Shown in pieces: positions 1 to 12,211 of a DNA stretch of 64,000 nucleotides. The position numbers were made by a program, and so were the translations under genes. The number at the start of each line of letters is the position of its first letter. Position 1 is the first letter of the stretch. The notes under the pieces are model-generated. The model was given only the letters and a program-made list of their open reading frames with translations. It did not search any database and was not told the origin of the DNA. Location: contig JBITNC010000001.1 of assembly GCA_050084985.1 (NCBI GenBank), positions 22,382,001 through 22,446,000 of the forward strand, given 5' to 3'. Source of the DNA: Nageia nagi. Taxonomy: Eukaryota; Pinophyta.

Positions 1-518
1 CCTTACTTCTAATTGTGTTAAGAGTATAATGGGAAAAAGTATTCTTTGATTTCAAAATGTCACTTTATAATATGAATGATTTCTTTCATTTTATAAATAA
101 ACATATTTGTTCACTTCTAACTTCATGTACATTTTAATATTGTATAAAAAATACTTCATTGAAAAGGAATTATTGAAATTGGTTTTGGAAAATTACATTA
201 AACAAAAATATGCAAGTATTATATTTTTAATAAAATTTAGAATAATATTTAGCAATCTTCAAATATATTAGCTACTATTTAAATTCCATTGAGTAAAATT
301 CTTAATATATATAATAATGCAATTATTTTCTTATTAATAATATTATGGTTTATATGCAAAAATGATTTATTGTGGTTCATATGCAAACATTGATTATTTT
401 TTTATATTTGTTATCCCCATTAAAAATTCAAGAATAAATTATTCATATATACATCTCATTTATCTTTTCAAAAATTATCTAAACGAAATCTCCAATTCTC
501 CACTTTGCTTATAAAATA
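1..518. other. AT-rich intergenic DNA, nothing recognised
   Basis: Very AT-rich sequence with many short A and T runs and stops in every frame. I see no coding similarity, RNA gene or clear repeat. The left edge of the window cuts it, so it may belong to an element lying outside. Confidence 0.5.
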
Positions 519-581
519 ATGTATTACTTTACGATTTTTTTAAGTTATCATTTTTCATGCTTTATTTCTAAGCACATCTAC

Positions 582-836
582 ATGGAGGAGAATGAAAAAT
601 TTATAACTTCACATGCTTGGATGCACTATGCAGACTTTTATATGAAAATATCAAAGATTAATAAAGCTCAACAATGTTATAACAAAGCTATTGATAATAT
701 TTGTGAAGATGATGTAACTAAAGAACTTTTTGTGGCCTTTACTAAGTTTGAGGAGTGCCATAAAAGGATTAATGAGCGCTTGAGGATAGTGATCACATTA
801 AAGACAGAGGACCTATCCTTTCTAGGTGAAAGGTGA
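582..836 (+). pseudogene. Orphan fragment of a crooked-neck-like HAT/TPR splicing factor
   Basis: The translation from the Met at 582 contains a helical-repeat pattern: a WMHYADFYMK block, then KAQQCYNKAID, then KELFVAFTKFEE. This W-x2-YA-x-F / A-R-x-x-Y-x-RA / LFVAFxxFEE order is that of the HAT repeats in crooked-neck proteins (CRNKL1 in animals, Clf1/Syf3 in yeast), spliceosomal scaffolds of the Prp19-related complex. Only about 70 residues match, against roughly 700 in the full family. The 21 residues before it (from Met 519) and the tail after about 790 do not match. No other piece of the gene is visible nearby, so I infer a gene fragment moved by retroposition or transposition, not a working gene. 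A single exon of a gene extending left of the window is possible, but the surroundings show no splice-site context that I trust. Confidence 0.6.
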
Positions 837-1395
837 CAAACCATTTTTTATATATGTTGTTTGAGTTAATAATTATATTATTATGTTGCTCATGCTCATA
901 GTTATGATAAATATATATATGATTTTTAGTATTTAAACCATCAATCATCTTTAAAATGATATTTGTAAAATATTTCAAAATATTAGATATTTACTTAGTA
1001 TACTCTCTAAATCCATGGATATTTTGGATTTTGGATTCAATATATAATTGAATGGATTATGAATGAAAGTTTGTTAAAGTGTAATGAATCTTGTTACTTA
1101 ATTTATTATTTAATGAATCTTATTTAAATTGTTAAGCCAATACTTGAGTAATATAGGTAATAGGAAGGATTATTCTTATTACACTCTTAAGATCCCATAA
1201 ACCATTCAATTCAAAGGATGTTAATAGACATAATTCATCATTCATTATCTTAACCCATGATGAAAACCTACCAACAAAATGCTTTCACCTTAACATTTTC
1301 AATTTGGCCATTAACTTATTATATAAATTATCCAAATACTCCATCACTAAAATGAACAAGAGGGAGCTCCCATGTCACCTCCCCTTCTGTTCCAT
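837..1395. other. AT-rich spacer
   Basis: No open frame of note and no recognised motif. It lies downstream, in the minus-strand sense, of the gypsy relic at 1.4-4.2 kb and may include more of its decayed body. Confidence 0.4.
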
Positions 1396-1399
1396 AATA

Positions 1400-4155
1400 T
1401 TTGGCGTACCCATTACACAAGGTTACAATTGATAGTTGGTAGTACAATCTACTGTCAAGGATGTTGAAGGCTCTATATTGGATGAGGAATTATGACCATA
1501 ATATTTTGAGTTAGGAGCTCCTTTGAATCAATTTTTGGTGGTAATTGTAGATGGTTAAATTGATGGGGTTGTTATTTGGGTAATAGTTTATGTAATGGTA
1601 ATTGGTAAACCTAATTAGAGTTAAGGGGAAATTTTTGAGGGAATGGTTGTAGGATAATAACAAGTGGAATGGATATGGTTGTTTTATTATGATGGGTTTG
1701 AGTTGAATAAAAAAATTTAAATGGCATTGAATCAATGGGAATACAATATATTTTCTTTCCATTTTGATATTAAAGGAATTAGTGTAAAGTGGAAGGGATA
1801 CATTTCATTTTTCTACTCCATGTTCTAAAGAAAAATATTATATTAGAGTTATCTCTCAATCATGTGAAATGAGGCATGCATTGTTCAAGGACCCACTCTA
1901 ATGGGCATCACTATCATTACCATCATGGTGGATAAGGTATATTAAAAGTTCTAATTATGAGGGTACATGAGGAAAGGTGTTAATAGGAGGATTTAAGATG
2001 TCAAAGGATGGATAAAGAAATAATATTGATATTTAACCCATTATTGACCATGACTCTCTTGAAATTTTTCCCATCTATGTTGGTGATAATAAATAAGAAC
2101 GGTTCTTGTTTGGATGAACCTTCATCTTTAATTTCATTATCAAAGAAGGTGATTCCTTGAGAGGCATAAGTTTTAACATTTCCCATAAAATTATTAAATT
2201 ATTTAGGCATCTTAAGTTTCCAATTATATTATTTGAAGGATTTCTAACAAATCATCTTGGTGTATCTTGGATTGTCCCAAGAGATCATAGATGAAAATTT
2301 TGATAAGAGTGATTTCCAATTGCCTCGTCAAGTTTATTTTGATTATCACCATGGGGTGATTAGATCTTAGAGGGAAGTAACATAATGCAAGTGAATATTT
2401 AGTTGAAGTTAATCATAATGATTTAATCATGGTTATTCAAATGTTGGATTGGGACAAGGAGGGTGTTTCCCTCATGTAACGACACTACTAGCTACTACAA
2501 ATCCTTTATCTAGAAGATTTAAGTAAATAATATGTTTATTTTTTAGTTTGGAAATGGATCTTAATAAATAGTGAGTTGCTGAGTAAGTTGGGAAAATGCA
2601 TTATCAATTTGGAGTTGACCTTGATCTATCATATTTTAAATACAATACTATAAACCATAACAATCATATATAGTATGCCCTCATTCCCTATGATATATAC
2701 AATATTGATTCTCCCTACAACATGATAATTGAATATATTCAAGGTCTCTTTATCGTATATCAGGTAACGTAGTAGAATTAATTTGTAGAGTTGATATAAT
2801 ATTTATGATATTGGCTCAACAAGTGGAGTGAACTCATGATTCTATTGAGTTCACTTAGGTCTTCATTATTATGCTTGATTTTTTGTTTGAATGGGATATG
2901 GATTTGGAGGAAAAGGTCATGAAAGAGGATAAAGTCTCGAAGAAGGAGGTCTTAGAAGAGGGTAGGTTATTTGGGAAACTTGGATGTTTCTGTTCAATTT
3001 CTTTATGTTAGGATTTTTTAAGTCATTTTTATTGCATAATTTGATATCGCTACTTATGAAATTAACTTGTTTGATTTTCTTAGCTATTCTAATTGTATCT
3101 TCAAAACAAGAGAACTATTATATCTAAAGAGTGTTAGATATGTATTTACCATAAATTTTTGCAAATAGATTAGTCAAATTTATTTTGGATATAGAAAATT
3201 TGAGATTATTGATTAAGGCCCTCCATCTAGCGACATAATCACTACTTGATTCGTTATTGAATTTTTTTATTTGTAAAGGTCATATGAGGTTATTTTTTCA
3301 TTGATATTAATTGAAAATTGGTTTAGGAAAAAGTTTGTTAACTACTTAGAGATGTAAATATAATGTTTTGGGAGTTTAATATCCCAATCTAATGTTGGAC
3401 TCATCGAAGACATGGGAAAAGTTCTAAACATGAGAGAATCTTCACCATTAATCATATAACATATGCATGCTTAAAGGCTTGGAGTGGATTTGAGGGTATT
3501 ATTTAGATTTAAATTTATCAAGTTTGGGGATCTCAAAGAGGTTTGTGTAATCTTCATTCAATACATAAGGGTGTATAGGTTGATTATATAAGTTGTTATA
3601 CAAAGGGTGTTGAGAACCAACACACTTTGGTTATAATTATTGTAACCTTTCTTGCATTTGTTTATTGTAAGAAAGAATATCATTCAAAAGCATTATTATA
3701 GGAAGATTTCCAAAAATAGAGGTGGTTATGATGGAACACTATTTTGAAATTAGGTACAAATTTTATTTGATTTCATAATTAAGTTTGCATGTTTCCTTGA
3801 GTAATAGATCTATTTTGATTATGAGCCTTATTATTGATATGGTTACGAGGTACAATGTTAATTTGTAATATTTGTTGTTGTTCATCCTTATGTTCTTCAT
3901 CTTGATTTTGAGTTTGCATGTTATGTTGCTATTTGGAGCCATGGTCACTAGCATGTGATGTGGAAGCCTTTTTTATGGCCTATTATTTTTGGAAGAACTC
4001 ACAAACTACCTTTTCATTTTGATAGATATAATTATCAAATTATTTCATGTGTTCAAATATTTATTCATGAATAAATTGTTCAAATTTATTTGAGTAATGA
4101 TTATTTATTTTAAAGTCATTATATTTAGGATTACTCTAGTTTGAGGTAGAAGCCA
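1400..4155 (-). pseudogene. Decayed Ty3/gypsy gag-protease relic, Tat/Ogre-like
   Basis: Read on the minus strand from about 4152 downward. A Met followed by a low-complexity N/Q-rich stretch begins near 4152. Around 3215-3260 a gag signature of the form FNNESSSDYVARWR appears, like the N-E-S-x-x-x-YxxRWR motif of plant Tat-lineage gag. At 2001-2186 a 61-residue open frame holds FKRVMVNNGLNINIISLSIL, the aspartic protease active-site region in which the usual V-D-N-G has become V-N-N-G. Around 1740-1830 a frame reads KCIPSTLH, the conserved block after the protease in this lineage. Stops and frameshifts separate every piece. No reverse transcriptase, RNase H, integrase, LTR pair or primer site was found, so the relic is truncated at both ends. 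Confidence 0.6.
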
Positions 4156-4159
4156 TTTA

Positions 4160-6245
4160 GTATGCTCTCCTAAAGGTATTGATTATATGATATTAGGATC
4201 AAACAACATATTAATATTATAAATTTTAATATGAAACTAAAATGGTTAGGTGATTACAAGAAATGATTTATCATTCAAAGAATAAATAGATAATAGAGTT
4301 TTATTTTCAAGATAGAAATTAATCCAAAACGACTAGGCATTCTAGAGATTACGATTCAAATGATTAGGCATTTATAGAGACATAATTGAATTATGATATG
4401 AGTTCATAAGATTTTAGTTATATGATGTGATTTTTCTATGTTTTTGGTTATTATTTAGAAATTGTGGCTATTTTTCTAGTCTTATATGTGTTCCTATTTA
4501 ACTATTTTTAAAAAAAAATAAACTTTAAAACAAAATATTCCATGTAAAATAAGAAATACATAACATCATTTATGCACTCACATATGTTCCTAATGCAATC
4601 TTCTCTTGTCCCTAGGAGTTATAATGCATGATCTATCTTTTGTTAATTTTAAAGAGAAATATTTGTTTTCAAGTTTGATTGGTTGCTTCTAAAATAGACT
4701 TCTTGATTTTTGTTTGTGAGACTAAGCCTTTGGTGATCAAATCCAAGTAGCTTATTTTTTCATATATGAGCTTAACCTGCTAAGTATATGATATGCATAA
4801 GGTTACTTTTTTCACATCACTAGTGGTCTTAATATTTATACTAAATCACTCATAATCAAAATAAAAATACAAATCGTATTATGAATCTTAGTATTAAAAA
4901 ATTTCAATTTAATCACAAAACTAAATATTAGTGAGTCCATTTCCTTTTTAGATTCTTTTCTAATATAGAATTAAACATATCTTCCATGAATAAGATAAAT
5001 GAATATGGGAAAGTTAATAGGAATACACCATTGTATCCTGGACTAGATCTATGTAGGCTTTGATCATTGTCTTAACTGATAAGTTGTTCTAGTTATAGTG
5101 AAAATGGCTAATCATTTCCATTGTCCTAAAACTATAGATAGAACCACCAATATCCATGAGATATACATCTAATATTCTAGGTTATAATAAAAAAAATTTA
5201 ACTAAAAATTTAATATAATTAGTTAGAACCGTAGAGGAGAAAGGCTTGCTTATAATCGAACCGAGGGGTTCCCATTATGATTAACAAAATATGTATCTCT
5301 ATTTACCTCATTAATCTTGAAAGTTAGCCAAACCTCTTAATACCTTGGAATCAAATATGTCAATATGTATTAGACACACTAGAGAAGACTTGATTAAGCC
5401 TTCGCTCAATAACCACCTCGAATAAATGTATTTCAACATAAGGATTTTGTTAAGAAACACCTTGGTTTACCTGAATCAAAGATATAATGGTTGATCACGA
5501 AGATCTAATGAGATATATATGTTATGATCAAAATGCCTAACCAATACTACAACCTGCAAATGAAACAGCTAAGCCCATATTGTTTTCTATTATGCAACAA
5601 AAATTTCAAGATATCATTTCATGAAGTATGAAATTAGTTAGTCAAGTTCCATAAATTTGTAGGCGAGGATCTTACACATCAACACAAGGAGATAGAATGT
5701 TAAGCAAGCATTATAATAACTTTAGTATCAACATAATAGTCCATGATTTTCTACAAAAATATGAAAAAATAATTTACACAAATCTTTCATGCTCTATGTT
5801 CTCTAAAATGCTTAATAACTCCATATTTAACTTCCACATGACATTCATGTAGTTTTATGATAGTCTTCGGCTTAGTTCAAAATTAAGTAAGATTACTTTT
5901 TATCAAAAATTCAAATTTTGAAAAAATTGACAAGTTTAGTTGCATGGATGGCTTTCAAGAGTAAATGATGTAGAGTTAACTTTTGAATAGTATCCAGCTA
6001 GTTAGTTAGTACAAATGACTAGTCATTGGATATTATTATATCAACTAATCATTTCAAGTTATAACTAACCATTTCAAGTTAGAATAGGATGGTAAGTGAA
6101 CCTTCAAGGTTAGATTTGGGCAAAGAAATGAAAGGGTGTATATTTTTAGTATCTACAAATAGGTGAATAAAATCTAAATGTGTGGATGAATCATTTAGAA
6201 GGTCGATGAATATGCAGATAAAAGATCTAAAAACAAGGGAAAAGG
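4160..6245. other. Long AT-rich stretch without recognisable gene
   Basis: No open frame reaches 60 codons here. It could include the LTR of the neighbouring minus-strand gypsy relic, but I found no repeated partner or primer site. Near 6040-6085 a short direct repeat (AACCATTTCAAGTTA-like, two to three copies) occurs. Confidence 0.4.
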
Positions 6246-6248
6246 GCT

Positions 6249-6435
6249 GACAAGAAACCATAAAATAGAATTCTAACAATAAAAGGTCGAAAAAGGGTTG
6301 ATAAGGAACCATAAAATAGAATTCGAACAAAGAAAGACCAAAAAGGGTTGACAAGAAACCATAAAATAGAATTCTAACAAAGAAAGGCCAAAAAGGGTTG
6401 ACAAGAAACCATAAAATATTTTAACAATGAAAGGA
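6249..6435. repeat. 51-bp tandem repeat, about 3.6 copies
   Basis: Three near-identical 51-bp units start at 6249, about 6300 and about 6351, each beginning GACAAGAAACCATAAAATAG (second copy GATAAGGAACC) and ending AAAAAGGGTT. A fourth unit from about 6402 has an internal deletion. Because 51 is divisible by three, the minus strand stays open across the array (6079-6354), which explains a repetitive 91-codon frame there; I regard that frame as a by-product. Confidence 0.85.
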
Positions 6436-6983
6436 AATGCACAAAAGTGAAACCAACAAGGTGTTAGAGAGGAAAGAGTTAAAGCGAAGGCTTAAAGCAA
6501 AGGAAGAGGACAAAGCATCAAGAGGAGTAATCTTGAAAATTAGAAGCAAAGTTTAGAGAACTCTTAGCGCTAGAAAGACCATTGTAACATTGAGTTATTG
6601 TAATATATTTTGAAACAGTAATAGAATGAGGTTATTATAGTTTAAGCCCTTATGTTTGTGGTGTGTATGAGTTTGGCTTACTAAATTAACCTATTTAAGC
6701 TCATGAATATTAAATTATAGAGACCCACTATGGTTTTGTTTTGCACTAAAATATAATTAAAAATATAACTACAAACTTGATATTATAAAATGTAAGAAAT
6801 TCTTGCTTAAAATAATAGTACAATTTGAAGTGATATAATAAGCTCATTTCACTAGAAATTGTGATATATAATTCATATCTACATTTTACTCGTCTAAAGT
6901 TTTGCTTTTACTTTAAGGTGATAAAATATAAGATTATCACTTTAAATGATGATATATAATTAATATATGCACTTATATAAATT

Positions 6984-7026
6984 TTTTGATATACATATAT
7001 ATATATGTGTGTGTGTGTGTGTGTTT
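6984..7026. repeat. (AT)n(GT)n microsatellite
   Basis: An alternating TATATATA run passes directly into about nine GT dinucleotides. A 19-base poly-T tract follows near 7097. Confidence 0.9.
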
Positions 7027-7296
7027 TGTTTAAGTAGGGGTAATAATCACCCCCTACAATCTAACAAATTATGATATTCATGCACCTTATCAATCTTTTT
7101 TTTTTTTTTTTTTCAGATGGGCATATTTGCAAAGGTTTCCTGCATAAACACATTCATGAAGCCTTTTGTTCCCAATAAATTCTCAAAGTGAATATGTCAA
7201 AACACATTCTCAACATGAATATGAAAAAAAAAAGATGTATGGAAACAAAAACCAAGTCCTAAAACATATTCATGAAAGGTTTTTCAAAATAATATT

Positions 7297-7357
7297 ATGG
7301 AGATTTGAACTTGAGTTGTTGGGTTTGAAATCCAACATCCTAACCAATACACCAACA
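7297..7357 (-). repeat. tRNA-like / SINE head
   Basis: On the minus strand the sequence runs TTGGTGTATTGGTTAGG (like the RNA polymerase III A box, TRGYNNAGTGG), then about 25 bases on CAAGTTCAAATCTCC (like the B box, GGTTCGAATCC). Order and spacing match a degenerate tRNA or the head of a tRNA-derived SINE. The acceptor stem does not pair convincingly, so it is not called a functional tRNA. Element ends were not found. Confidence 0.4.
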
Positions 7358-7504
7358 TTTCATTCATCACCATAGAATCCAAATTTTAACTTTTACTTTT
7401 ACTATGACATAATTGTAAAGCTATTGTGACATTAACTTTGTGAATATGCTTAAAATACCAAAAAAACATATCCATCGAAAAAATATGCCAAATTGTAGCA
7501 TCAA

Positions 7505-7665
7505 CTTTTTTATTTTTTATTGAAACCACCCGACCCCATCTATGCCAACATGATCACCGTCGACTAAACTTTAACATATCCACAAGATGTGAGGGAGGAG
7601 AGTTTTGAACTTAGCACCTTTCTTTATCAACTAAGGAGTTTTATCTTTCTACTCTCCAATTCTCT
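7505..7665 (-). repeat. SINE-like sequence, copy 1
   Basis: On the minus strand it contains CTCCTTAGTTGATAAAG and then CTAAGTTCAAAACTCTCC, the second part resembling a pol III B box. The block CTAAGTTCAAAACTCT recurs on the minus strand near 25570 within similarly arranged sequence, so the two may be copies of one dispersed family. Weak call. Confidence 0.3.
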
Positions 7666-7669
7666 TCAC

Positions 7670-9330
7670 ATCTTTAAATATAACTTACTTTTCTTAAAAA
7701 ATAGAAAAATAACACAAATACCAAAATTACAAATTCTTAGAAAACAAAATTATTCATATAAAAATTTTAAACCATACTTCTGAAAATATATAATATTAAA
7801 ATCAAACGGTCTCAAAATATCTGTACCTTAAAAAATCATATAAGTTTACTTTATTATAAGTTACGAAATAATATCATTTAACAATACATTACGACATATC
7901 TACAAAACCCAATCGAATCACATAATATTCAGTAAACCGTACAAAGGAGACGTGCAAAATTGGCCTAACGTAAAATCCATCGCCATCAAATATACTGGTG
8001 AAAGTAGGGCCATAAGGCTTTAAGAATTTTGAGCTCTGCCCCTGCCCGTCAATAAATTTTTATGACGGTTTTAATATTGTATTGCCCATCAATTTTTTTT
8101 TATGTCTTTTGAAATACATTAATAATTTAATAAAATTATCATTTATACAATTAAATATAAATATTTTATATTATATATAAATATTTTTTAAACAAAATAA
8201 ATAAATGGCTACCAATAATAAATATTTTAAAAAATTATTAAATTCATATAATTTTTAAATTATTATCATATATTTTGACGGTATTAGAAAAAATATATCC
8301 AAAAAAACATTTAAAACCTAAATTACGGACGTCAAATTTCAATCCTCCGGCCATTTGTACCCTCCAAACGTGCTAGTTAAGGATTTTCCATCACGTTTCA
8401 ACAAACACCTTTTGTGAAATCGAAAGTATGATTCCCACGTACACGGCAGGAACCACAAATCAAGATCCGAAACGTGCAATCACTATGTCCAATAACAGCA
8501 CAATCGCTAAAACTTAATCCCTGGTATGAGACGTGGTGCGCCAATCAGTTCCTTGAGAAAGGAAGTGTTTAACAGATCTCGTTTAAAACTCATTTGCCCG
8601 TTTAAGTTCGGAATTATCAACAAATTCGTTATTTGGCAATGGCACAGTGTTATACATTTTACTGAGAATACAGTCAATACGCCTGGTTACCTCTTTCTTC
8701 ATTTTTCGGCATGCACAAGAACTTCAGTTTCTGTATACATTGACCACCAAGCAGGCTAAGCGCTCAAATGGTTAATCGATATTCTTAGATTGAATTCTTT
8801 ACTGTAAATACTCTTAGATATATTTAAAATATTCTTCTTTTATTCCCATTAAGCTTAACAACCTCATACAGACACGCATGCTCTTAATCTACATTCGCGT
8901 AATATGCATATTAGATTACGAATAAGATTGTCAGTCCCTTGCATATTAAATAAGATGCAGATTTCATCAAAATAAGAAAGACACGATGTACATAAAAATC
9001 TTGACTATAATATCAAGATTTATTATTTCAATAGCAGAATAATGACATTTAAAGAGGCTTCATGTTGAAGTTCAGACTGGCTCTACAACAGTAGATCGCC
9101 AAAATATAAGTAGTACTAGCAGCATTATTACTATGCAGTCATTCGCTCCATGGATCCTTCTCAATACCATAGATATCCTGCACACTAAAATATAGTAAAA
9201 ACGTTTCAAGCAAAAAAAATTGAAAGCCAAAGCATAATACATTTCGATCTTGTCCTAGAAAACCAAGTGCATTAAGATTTTAAAAACATATGTTATTCAG
9301 GAAATAACAACACACCTTATCAGCAGCTAA
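7670..9330. other. Intergenic, includes probable 3' flank of the proline-rich paralogue
   Basis: No supported gene. A 77-codon plus-strand frame at 8526-8759 has no recognisable domain. Local GC rises between 8300 and 8760, which may mark older host sequence. Minus-strand AATAAA occurs near 9019-9024 and could serve the gene ending near 9336. Confidence 0.4.
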
Positions 9331-9335
9331 TAATG

Positions 9336-9986
9336 CTAGCAGTATGGTTTCTTAGTAAGGAGGTGGGGAGACTTCTTGTAGGGGTAGGGATGTTTAGGTG
9401 GGGGATAGACAGGAGATTTGGAATGTGGGGGTGGATAGACCTTGGGAGGGGTTGGAGTAACAACAGGAGGAGGGTGTGGTTTCACCACCACTGGAGGTGG
9501 GTATTTAGGATAGACTGGAGGCTTTGGAACAGGTGATGGAGGAGGTTTTGTGTGAACAGGTGGTGGCTCTGTCACTACTGGAGGCTTTGGAACAGGTGAT
9601 GGAGGGACTTTTACATAAACTGGAGGTGGTTTTACCACAACTGGAGGGGGCTTTGAGTAAACTGGAGGTGGTTTTACCACAACTGGAGGGGGCTTTGGGT
9701 AAACTGGGGTGACTTTCCTACTGGAGGTGGTTTAACCACTGGAGGGGCTTTGAGTATACTGGGGGTGGCTTTACCACTGGAGGGGATTTTGAGTAAACTG
9801 GGGTGGCTTTACCACAACTGGAGGCTTAGGAGTAGGTGATGGAGGAGGGTGTGGGTATATAGGGGGTGGCTTTGCCACTACTGGTGGCTTGGGCGGAGCA
9901 GTATGATATGTTGCTTCTGAAGGAATGGCCGCCAAGACATTGGCTACAAGCAAAATTAGAAATAGCTTCAACCCCATCCTTCCCAT
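9336..9986 (-). pseudogene. Proline-rich cell-wall protein, frame broken at four C runs
   Basis: The minus-strand start at 9986 gives a signal peptide of about 25 residues (hydrophobic core LKLFLILLVANVLAA, ending IPSEA before TYHT) followed by KPPPVY/KPPPVVVK repeats typical of secreted structural proline-rich proteins of plant walls. It shares IPSEATYHT and the C-terminal YPPPHSKSPVYPPP block with the intact gene at 22.8 kb. Between 9815 and 9680 the reading frame loses one C at three separate C runs (near 9800, 9750 and 9705), so the first frame stops at 9771 and the original frame is regained at about 9680. A fourth one-base loss near 9360 replaces the expected terminal SPPPPY with a frameshifted tail ending at 9336. 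Everything else is well kept, so this is either a very young pseudogene or a sequencing/assembly problem at homopolymers. Confidence 0.8.
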
Positions 9987-10004
9987 CTTTTGTTGCAGCT
10001 AAAG

Positions 10005-10050
10005 CAGACGAGATGCTGAAGATTAGAGTAATGAAACGGTATTTATAGTG
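10005..10050 (-). promoter_or_regulatory. TATA box and start region of the 9.3-kb proline-rich gene
   Basis: On the minus strand CTATAAATAC lies at about 10049-10040, roughly 55 bases before the ATG at 9986. It is followed by ACTCTAATCTTCAGCA, a block also found just after the TATA box of the 22.8-kb paralogue (ACTCTAATCTGCAG). The shared core promoter supports common descent and past expression. Confidence 0.65.
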
Positions 10051-10119
10051 AATGTGAGGAGGAGCGGTGAGGACCAGCGGGGCTGTAAGAGGTTTGTTCA
10101 TGAGCAACGTGGTGTACAG

Positions 10120-11380
10120 TCAGACATTGATCTGCCTTTCCATGTGGGTGTTTTGGATTCTACCAACTCTCATAATCGATATGATATGATGTCTGTTAAC
10201 GTCGTTTAGACCCAATTGGTTTCTAAGACCTACCAATATTTGTCTTAAAAATAAATATGGATAAAAAGCCTCAATGCTCAACCCCCACTTGAATGTATTG
10301 AGTCACATTTTGAGCCTCTATTCCATTCAGGTAAGGTGCCGCGTTTATGGATCGCAAATATGGCCATTTTGTTTATTTGTATTGAAATATACAATAGTAC
10401 ATACAAAATAATTTGCACTTTATTGAACACATTGAAATAAAAATAAGGTGAGCCCTGAGAAAAAAAAATATTATTCTAAATAGGATTCCAAAATTATTTT
10501 AAATTATTAGGTCCAAATGTATTTGGGTGAGGTGAGTTACTAATAATTTCAATGTATGAAAAGAGAAAAAAATATGGACAATTTTAGCCTTATAGTTGAG
10601 CATTAGTATATCATATTGCCATCAACAACCTTTTCACTAAGTCCTTTGAGAGACAACATCGATTTTGTGTAGCATACTAACATAAACATCCTATAATATC
10701 ATCATTTTTTAGAATTTGGTCTAGATATTTTCCACCATAGTCATGACCTTCATTCACATCACACCATTCTTGCATTGTGCCCTTTAAATGGTCCTTTTAT
10801 TCATTGTTTTGTGACCTCCAGAATGCAGGCCTCCATAATTTATGAACTAATTTTTTTATCCTTATAAAACCCTATCTTTCCTTACCATAAATAGTAACTA
10901 CTAAAAAGGGTAAAAACTTTGGAGGTCATTATCTTGCAAATGGTGAAGAATTAGGTGATTCTAACAAAGCTGATTCATTACCTACAGTTGTATAAAATTC
11001 TAAAAATAATCATTTTAGGACCTATCCCATTATGATTATTTTTTCATGCTGATTGTTTTGATATATGTACCCATACATGTTTTTAGTTTCTAAAAATAGT
11101 AGTTTCTAAAAATAGCAATTTCTGAAATAGTGAGATGGCTGATAGTTGAAGATCCTTGGATATGGATAAAATATCAAATGACTAGAACATATAATATACC
11201 TAATAGGTGATTCTCACCTCCCCACCATCTTGATGAACTCAAAAAATGAATTGAATTGATAACTATTACTTATGGTCATATAGATCAAAAGGTGCAAGTC
11301 TTGGAGCAAACCACAACTCATAACACATCCTCGGCTACAAGTGAATCAAGTCAATCTCAACCATATATTTTTCGAGGCTT
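10120..11380. other. AT-rich intergenic DNA
   Basis: No recognised gene. Near 11075-11130 the phrase TTTCTAAAAATAG is repeated about three times. It ends at the left LTR of the gypsy element. Confidence 0.4.
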
Positions 11381-11382
11381 CT

Positions 11383-12078
11383 TGATCTGAATTGGATCAT
11401 GTTAGGATTATCTTTATAGGAAAAAACTCATTCCAAAGGTTATGTGCATGGACATAAATTGAAGACTAAAATCTAGAGTTGTTTGGCATTTAGTTTTAGA
11501 TTGTTAGCAATATGCAAATTGCTAATTTTAGGTCATTAATGATGTACACCTTGATGAGTTAGCAAGGGAGTTCAAAGGGACATTAACATGTTGGGAATAT
11601 GAGATGATTCAATGCCTATAGTCAACATTTCAAAGGCATTTTCAAGCTTATTTAAGAGGCAAGCTACTCTCTTATTAAGGAGGAGAAGTTTGGAGAGTTT
11701 AGGGTTTTGGGATTATAGGATTTGAAGGAAGACCAAGAGTCATTCTAGAGTTTTATACTTCTAAGATTATTTATTCTTGTTGTAGGAGATTGTATTTTCA
11801 TTATGTTGACGATATTTCTCTATACATGTAATATTGTAATGTTTATAGATAATAAGAAGAGAAGGCTCTAATTCCATGCTAGATTATCCTATATTAGGTG
11901 AACTAGGGTAAATCATTATGTTGATCTTGTTGTGTGTGTTTTGAGATTGCTAGTTTATGATTTACATTGTGCAATTTTGAATTTTTATGTGCAATTAGAT
12001 GATCTCATAATGGTTAACTATTTTTGTTCGAATCTTTAAGTGAGGATCTAAGTATGCTAAAAGCATTTGATGATTACA
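11383..12078 (+). repeat. 5' LTR of the chromovirus-like gypsy element
   Basis: It begins TGATCTGAATTGGATCATG, matching TGATGTGAATTGGATCATG at 16530, and ends in CA at 12078, seven bases before the primer site. The first 470 bases or so align with the 3' copy with many substitutions and a few gaps (for example the AGTTAGCAAGGGA / AGTCAGCAAGGGA stretch near 11557 and 16707), implying an old insertion. Confidence 0.8.
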
Positions 12079-12085
12079 AATTATG

Positions 12086-12097
12086 TGGTATCAGAGC
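12086..12097 (+). promoter_or_regulatory. Primer-binding site, initiator-Met tRNA type
   Basis: TGGTATCAGAGC is the common complement of the 3' end of plant initiator-Met tRNA used by many plant LTR elements to prime reverse transcription. It lies seven bases after the 5' LTR. Confidence 0.85.
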
Positions 12098-12211
12098 TTG
12101 TGTACATAAAATTTGGGACCCAAATTTTGGTTGATGTTTAGGAGGAGATCCCAAAGTCCAGAGTTGATTCCAAAGGATCCTGAGATTGGTCGAAGGGGTA
12201 GAACGATTAAA

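Noticed and set aside
7297-7357. Functional tRNA gene
   Set aside because: Only the A and B boxes are recognisable; acceptor and anticodon stems do not pair.
8526-8759. 77-codon plus-strand frame in a GC-richer patch
   Set aside because: No domain, signal or repeat pattern, no upstream TATA-like context, and length within chance for this base composition.
9333-9712. Plus-strand frames rich in Trp, Gly and Leu opposite the proline-rich gene
   Set aside because: They are antisense shadows of CCN-rich codons; the same happens at 22791-23405 opposite the intact gene.
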